A DNA stretch of 64,000 nucleotides from Hyperoodon ampullatus (lineage: Eukaryota > Chordata > Mammalia > Artiodactyla > Ziphiidae), in assembly GCA_949752795.1 (NCBI GenBank), contig CATKHW010000368.1:93001-157000 (forward strand), given 5' to 3'. Under the pieces are notes generated by a model that was not told where the DNA came from, made no database searches, and was given only the letters and a program-made list of their open reading frames with translations. The position numbers were made by a program, and so were the translations under genes. Below, in pieces: positions 59,301 to 64,000 of this stretch; within the stretch, counting starts at the first letter, position 1, and each line of letters begins with the position of its first letter.

Positions 59301-62300
59301 GCCCATCCCAAGGAGAAACCCTGCTGGTGATGGGAACATGAGCCTTCGTAATTTTTGGCCTCCCCTGGGCCACTAGGGTCGAGAGGGCTTTGGCTTTTCT
59401 CTGGCACCAAGTGACTGTAGTCCAGTACCCAGAGCTCATTTCCATGCCTTATGGGTCCAGACCTGTGCACGAACCGGCTACCCGCACCTCCTGCTCCCCA
59501 GCCTTGGGGTCATCACTCCTTCCCAAGGGACTTTCTCACCTCCATTCGTTCCATCCTGTGTCCCTGGCACCCACCATGGACAATCACTGTGGGGCATGAC
59601 ATTTCACATGTCTCCTCTGGCTCCGAGGAAGAGAAAACACCGTCTGCGTCCTTGTCTGGCAGCTCCTGGGTGCAGACACATGACATCTCTTGCCCCGGCA
59701 CCTGTCAAGTACTGGCCACTCAGCAAATGTTTGTTGGGGAATCAAGGACAAATGAGCAGCACCCGGCACGTAAGAGAGTGGCCTCCATGTGAAAACCACA
59801 CCAACTCCTTTTGGTTTACAAAGATGGCTCTTTTCCAAATATCAACAAACTCTATCCTGTCCCCTTGGTTTCTGGCGGCCACCCTTGCAGGAGAAGCTGG
59901 GCGTGAGGCTGTGCCATGTGACAGAGGCTGGCAGGGGTGCGGGCATTAGCAGGTGACAGGGCTGTATTCACCCGGCTCTGGCAGATCCAGCCTCCCCAGG
60001 CCACACTGCAGCCAGTGTAGACGTCAGCCCGGGCAGTGACCCTGTTTCCCACCAGATCTCAGGCCCAGCTCCCCCTGTCTGGGGACACGGCACCCCTGCT
60101 CTAACTACTTCTTATGGACCCTGGGTTGGGCACCACCCCGGGTCAGCCCCAGCCTCCTCACCTGACCCTTGGTCCCTGTGCTCACCTGCGCTATGCCCCA
60201 ACAGCTCAAAGTCAGGTTAGGACTCCCTCCACCCTCCCCAGTCCCCGGTCCCTAAAGGCCAACCCTGCCACGACCCTCATCTTGACATGAGCCAGGGATG
60301 AAGACCAAGGAAATGGAGCCCAGCATACATCAGAGCCCGGGGAGGGGGACCAGGTCCCTGAAACCTGAGGATCCTTTTCCAAATGCTAGTGTGAGTCCTG
60401 GGAAGGTTCAGTCTACAAAGAGTCTTTTGGGAATTGAGAAAAAGCCATTTATATCAGGAGGGACCATAGCTGTTTCTGAAATAGGCTACCCCACGTTGCT
60501 GATTCAGTGATAAAGGCCCTGGTTCAGGCTGTCTTCGGAGGTGGGGAACCGTGTTGTCTGGGGGACATTTTGTGAGTCTCAGGTCCTCTCTGGGGTCCCT
60601 CCCTGCCCTCTGTCACCCTCTTCTTTCTGCCACCTCTCTCTGCCCAGGTAGGTGGGAGCGGGAGGGGTGGGGGACGGCATCTCCCCATACACGTCAGAGG
60701 GCCTCTCTGTGCAGGTCAGTGTGGGCATCAAGTATGCTGACAATATCACTACGAAACACACCACTTACTTTTTCTGGTTTCTGGGCTGGTGGTGGCTCCT
60801 TGACGATCTAGGATGTTAAAGAGACATAAACACAGGCTGGAAGGGGCATGGAGGGCTCTGGCTCAGCTATGCAGACAGAAGGGGACCCCGCTCGGCAGCA
60901 GTAAGGGATCAAAACATGGGCTTTGGGGTGTCAACCTAGGTGCCCAGAGCCTGAGGGTCTGTGGCCAACAGGCTCCACCTCCCTGAGCCTCAGGCTCCTC
61001 AGTCATGTTGGGGGAATCGGTATCTCCGTGGAGGGTCAAGGGGGAGACAGGCAGACTAAGGCCCCTGGTCCGTGGTAGAGTTTTCAGCAGCAGCCCTGAC
61101 ATCATATGAAGACAAGAGAACACTCGCCACACCCCTCCTCCTCTCCCCTTCCCTCCCTCCCCCTGCAGCCCTCCCTGCCTCCCAGCCCTCAGGGGTGACA
61201 GTCCCCCTCCCTCTCCCCGACCCGGCTTTCTCTCCTCACTTCTCGCCCTTGGCAGAAATTTGACCTGCTGGCTTCTATGCTGCTTTGCTTGTCCTTTCTC
61301 AGCTCTGCTTGTTCGTCTTCTTCACCCACCTCTGGCCTGTGTCCTTGCAAACCTAGCCGGCCAGCGCCTCTGCCTTCCCTCCCACCCAGGGCCAGTCCCT
61401 GTCCTTTATCATTATCAGGGCACCTGCCACACCCTCTGAAGGTGACATTTACCCTCAATGCTCCCCAGCTACCAATACCATACCAGACACCAGATGGTGA
61501 GCGCCTGTGGGCAAGGGAGGTGGCTGCTTCATTTCTGCCCCTCTGTGCCCAGCACGGGGCCCTGCACATTCTGGTGACTTAGTGATGACTGATGAAGGAA
61601 GGACAGAAGGCACTAGAGATGGGCAGGGATCCATGCTGTTTTCAAAGGCGCAGCTGCCCCCGGGGTTAGCATCCTCCCGGCCAGCATCCTTCTCCCTTTG
61701 GGACATCAGTGCCCTTGCAGACCCCTCTTCATCCCCCAACAGCAGAGACTCTTGGGTCCTTGGTCCACCTGAGTCCTTCAGAAGCCTGACTGCTGTGGGG
61801 CAGCCCTGGTCTCAGGAGGTCTGGGGTCCTTATGCCCCAGGGGCCAGGACAGCCCATAGGCCACCTCCCTGTGAAGGTGAAAGCATGAAGCAGGTGGCCT
61901 CCTAGAAGCCCAGGCTGTGTCTATGCCCGGGACAGGAGGACAGAGTCTGTGTCTTGATTGCTTGTGTGTTGGCCCTGGAGCTGATGGGAACACGCCCGCA
62001 GGCAGGATCGTGGGGCAGGCATGGGCATGGTCCCTTGGGGCTTGGCGAGGGCTGGATGCAGGCTGTGCGGGCAGGGGTCACTCACCTTCCTGCGGCACAG
62101 CCACCAGATGCACCAGAGCATCAGCGGGACCAGGAGCAGGGCTGGGATGAGGGCATAGAAGTAGAGAGGGTTGACATAGAGGGTGAACTGTGGGGATCGT
62201 GAGGAGGGAGGCTCCTCGGGAGGCTGCTGGGCATCTAGTGGGGCAGCTGGTGGAGCATTCTTGCCATCTGGTCCCGCTTCCTACAGAAAAAACACACAGC

Positions 62301-64000
62301 AGAGTCCCGGCATGGACCAGGCGCCTGCTACTTGGATCCCATACCAGCCCACCCTGTCCTCACAGTCCCCCTTCTACTTGGTTGCCCTACCTGAGGAGAC
62401 AGATTCTAGGAGGTCGGGGCTGGTACCCAGAGAGCCACTGTGGGGCCCTGGGCCACAGACCCCACTGCTGGCCCTGCTCAGAGGCTCCCGCCAGAGCCCT
62501 GTCAAGGAAGCCCAGTCCTCCATGCAGTGACAAGCCAGCCCTCACTGCCTGCCTAGTATGACATACAGGGGTTTTGTAAGGACCACAAAATGCTACGACA
62601 CACAGATGGGTGAGGGAGGGGCTTCGGGGCCCCAGAGAGGTGTGGGTGCAAGAGCAGAGGCAGGACACCCTGCTCACCTCCCCGTGCCTCCCTCCCCTAC
62701 CTCCCCCCTCTGCATCCTCGGGCCAAGCTGACTAAGCACGGCCACAGCTGCTCCCACCCTCCTGACCCCTGTGCCGGGGACCCCGACTTGGAAGGCCCAG
62801 GGTTCCTAGAGGTCCTGGACCCTGTCCCCTAGTACACAGTGCCCCAGCCTCTCCTGCTCACCCTGGCTGGAATCCAGGATGGAGCCTTGAGCTCCCCAAC
62901 ACAAGGCCGGGGCCAGGGGAGGTGGCAAGGTGGGTCCAGGCTGGGCAGAGCCTCAGCCCTGTTCCTGGACTCTGCTTAGGGCTCTAATTGGTCTCTTCCA
63001 TGTGCCTTCAGTGACACTTGGTTCACAGAGAGAGCAAAGGTTTGCAAGGCCTGGACAGTAAGGTGACCCCCAGGTGCTCTTTTTAGTAGCACTCTCAAGG
63101 CACTACCCAAGCCTCATGGGGGTTCAGCTCCTGGAGGTTGGGCTAAGGGCTCCGAGCTACCTGGGAGATGCTGCTCAGGGGCCTGTCGGCACAAACTACC
63201 TTTTGTGCCTGCCTGGGGTGTTGTTCCCTTCACTTGCCTCCCCAGGGTGCAGGGTGTCAGGACAGCCTTAGATGCTAGAGCCTTACCCTGGTACTCGCAC
63301 AGTTCCTGCTGGTGATGCTAACATTCTTCCTGATGAAGCTGACACCATGGTTCAGGCTAACTTCAACAAAGAGTTCCCTAAAGCACAGAAGGGGCAGACA
63401 GTGACCACCAGACAAGACAGACAGAGATCTTACACTTGGCTCCAATTGTAGCTTATAATATCTCCTGACTGTAATGACTTTGAACATGAGGTATTCAGGG
63501 CTACCAGAGAGCAGATAGCAGGGGTAAGCGGAGCTCATCCCAAAGTACTACGAGGTCAGCTTCTGCAGTGAAGGCTGACCAGGCAGTGAGGATCCCTGCA
63601 CGGGGCCAGATGTCCTCGTGGCCATGAGTGAAGTGACCAGGGATGGCGGTATGATGTCACCATCCCGACTCCTCTGTACGTACAGAGTATGTGAATTTAG
63701 CTCCAAAAGGCTGCCTGGAGCAAAGGTACCATCCCTGGGGCACATCATCTCCTGCATCCTACGCTCCTCAGCAGAGCCTGGGCCACAACAGGTCGCTGAG
63801 CACCTCCCGGGACCACCAACCAGGGCAGGTGTGAAGGATGCCCTCAGTCCTCCTGGAGACAGACATGTGCTGCCCCAGTAGAGGTGGCTTCCTAAATTTT
63901 TTACACCTCATGGTGGCAAAAACTGCCCACTTGGCCCCTGGGCTGGGCACTTACTGATCTGGCTTCTCTATCTTTACTCCTGGGCATGTTATACGGGTAT
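56165..64000 (-). CDS. ANTXRL: ANTXRL-like gene, copy B, exons 11-17 (5' part beyond right edge)
   Basis: This is the 3' part of a second receptor-like gene, in the same orientation as copy A and upstream of it in transcription order. Seen: the end of the Ig-like domain, one transmembrane helix, a short Pro-containing juxtamembrane exon and three tail exons ending in a stop. All junctions from exon 12 onward are phase 0 and all introns are GT-AG. The G-R-C-T-N-F block in the last exon corresponds to the conserved G-R-C-I-N-F of ANTXR1/2 tails, and R-K-L-D-T-L to G-K-L-D-A-L, so this is a bona fide family member. No stop or frameshift is seen in any exon visible here; the vWA domain is outside the window. 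With the exon set of copy A it would give about 544 residues. Confidence 0.88.
57393..57416. repeat. (ATTC)n microsatellite
   Basis: Five to six tandem ATTC units. Confidence 0.9.
58285..58510 (+). mobile_element. MIR SINE relic
   Basis: TCCGAATTCAAGTCCCGCTCTGC, then GAGCTGGGACAAGTCACTCAGCCTCTCTG, later TACCAGTACAATAGTATCTACC and GCATTAAAGCAGTGAGA, follow the MIR consensus in order. Confidence 0.75.
58509..58528. repeat. (ATT)n microsatellite
   Basis: Six to seven ATT units at the end of the MIR. Confidence 0.9.
59055..59132 (-). CDS. ANTXRL: Copy B exon 16: conserved tail block
   Basis: 78 nt encoding RKLDTLCDFVQRCNQMSLMW and CPHRDM. It parallels the K-L-D-A-L-W-x-L-L block of ANTXR1. Acceptor TTTTCAG, donor GTAAGC. 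Confidence 0.85.
59133..59539. other. Copy B intron 15
   Basis: About 0.4 kb with no feature seen. Confidence 0.7.
59540..59620 (-). CDS. ANTXRL: Copy B exon 15: cytoplasmic tail
   Basis: 81 nt encoding PEETCEMSCPTVIVHGGCQG, then HRMERME. C-P-T-V-I and G-C-Q-G with a following M-x-R-M/I-E correspond to the tail segment of ANTXR proteins. The acceptor TCTTCCTCGGAG is slightly weak; the donor GTGAGA is fine. Confidence 0.8.
59621..60768. other. Copy B intron 14
   Basis: About 1.15 kb. No exon or repeat is recognised. Confidence 0.7.
60769..60807 (-). CDS. ANTXRL: Copy B exon 14: juxtamembrane Pro-rich exon
   Basis: The 39-nt exon encodes IVKEPPPAQKPEK, matching the K-E-P-P-P segment that follows the membrane helix in family members. 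Acceptor CATCCTAG, donor GTAAGT, phase 0-0. Confidence 0.85.
60808..62085. other. Copy B intron 13
   Basis: About 1.3 kb; 60895-61030 is weakly MIR-like (GGCTTTGGGGTGTCAACC, then CCTCCCTGAGCCTCAGGC). Otherwise plain intron, C/T-rich at 61130-61220. Confidence 0.6.
62086..62280 (-). CDS. ANTXRL: Copy B exon 13: stalk and transmembrane helix
   Basis: 195 nt, phase 0-0. A polar, Pro-rich stalk (EAGPDGKNAPPAAPLDAQQP and following) leads to the membrane helix FYALIPALLLVPLMLWCIWW and a basic stop-transfer LCRRK. The layout is that of a type I membrane protein. Acceptor CTGTAG and donor GTGAGTG are intact. Confidence 0.88.
62281..63286. other. Copy B intron 12
   Basis: About 1 kb. The right part (63194-63286) is the counterpart of bases 1-93. 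No other feature is seen. Confidence 0.7.
63287..63377 (-). CDS. ANTXRL: Copy B exon 12: last Ig-like strand
   Basis: 91 nt encoding ELFVEVSLNHGVSFIRKNVS and ITSRNCASTR. It differs from copy A by L for V, R for S and T for A, plus synonymous changes. The N-V-S glycosylation site and the Cys are kept. Confidence 0.88.
63378..63954. other. Copy B intron 11
   Basis: 577 bp, same length as intron 11 of copy A (185-761), with scattered substitutions. Confidence 0.8.
63955..64000 (-). CDS. ANTXRL: Copy B exon 11 (cut by window end)
   Basis: The 46 bases present are identical to the corresponding part of copy A exon 11 (762-807) and encode the T-R-I-T-C-P-G-V-K-I-E-K block. The acceptor is expected about 24 bp beyond the edge. 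Confidence 0.85.

Overview
This is nuclear genomic DNA of a mammal, almost certainly a cetacean (whale, dolphin or porpoise). The evidence is two tRNA-derived SINEs of the CHR type (35451-35790 on +, 47711-47925 on -), a degenerate LINE-1 on the minus strand (about 51.9-55.6 kb), MIR and L2 relics, and split genes with GT-AG introns. No prokaryotic gene, CRISPR array or functional RNA gene is visible. Long open frames that recur every 3,050 bp on both strands are by-products of a repeat and are not genes.

The window holds parts of two tandem, same-orientation (minus-strand) copies of an anthrax-toxin-receptor-like gene (ANTXRL family). Copy A starts at 45480 and runs leftwards to the left edge. 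Its exons 1-12 are present: signal peptide, von Willebrand factor A (vWA) domain and Ig-like domain. Copy B enters from the right edge with exons 11 (cut) to 17: end of the Ig-like domain, transmembrane segment, cytoplasmic tail and stop at 56165. Bases 1-807 match 63194-64000 at a constant offset of 63,193 bp, with about two dozen substitutions and no gaps. The window is therefore almost exactly one period of a tandem gene duplication. Exon phases chain correctly through all exons. One complete gene with a single exon 10 would encode about 544 residues, the usual family size.

The main discovery is at 1657-35062. An array of eleven head-to-tail 3,050-bp units lies inside copy A between exons 9 and 11. 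Every unit carries one intact copy of exon 10, which encodes the central strands of the Ig-like domain. That exon is 99 nt, phase 1-1 and stop-free, with good splice sites in all eleven copies. Any number of copies could be spliced in without breaking the frame, each adding 33 residues. The units show no length variation. They share single-base markers in mosaic combinations, and diverge only at the two ends of the array. This is a coding macrosatellite, comparable in architecture to the kringle IV-2 array of LPA.

The vWA domain of copy A looks functionally altered. Three of the five metal-binding (MIDAS) positions are replaced (Ser to Lys, Thr to Lys, Asp to Tyr). Exon 2 has GG where its donor GT should be, although skipping exon 2 would keep the frame. 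The layout from left to right is: exons 12 and 11 of copy A (94-831); exon-10 array (1657-35062); intron 9 with a SINE and L1 debris (35-37.9 kb); exons 9 to 1 of copy A (37.9-45.5 kb); intergenic DNA rich in old transposons (45.5-56.2 kb); exons 17 to 11 of copy B (56.2-64 kb).
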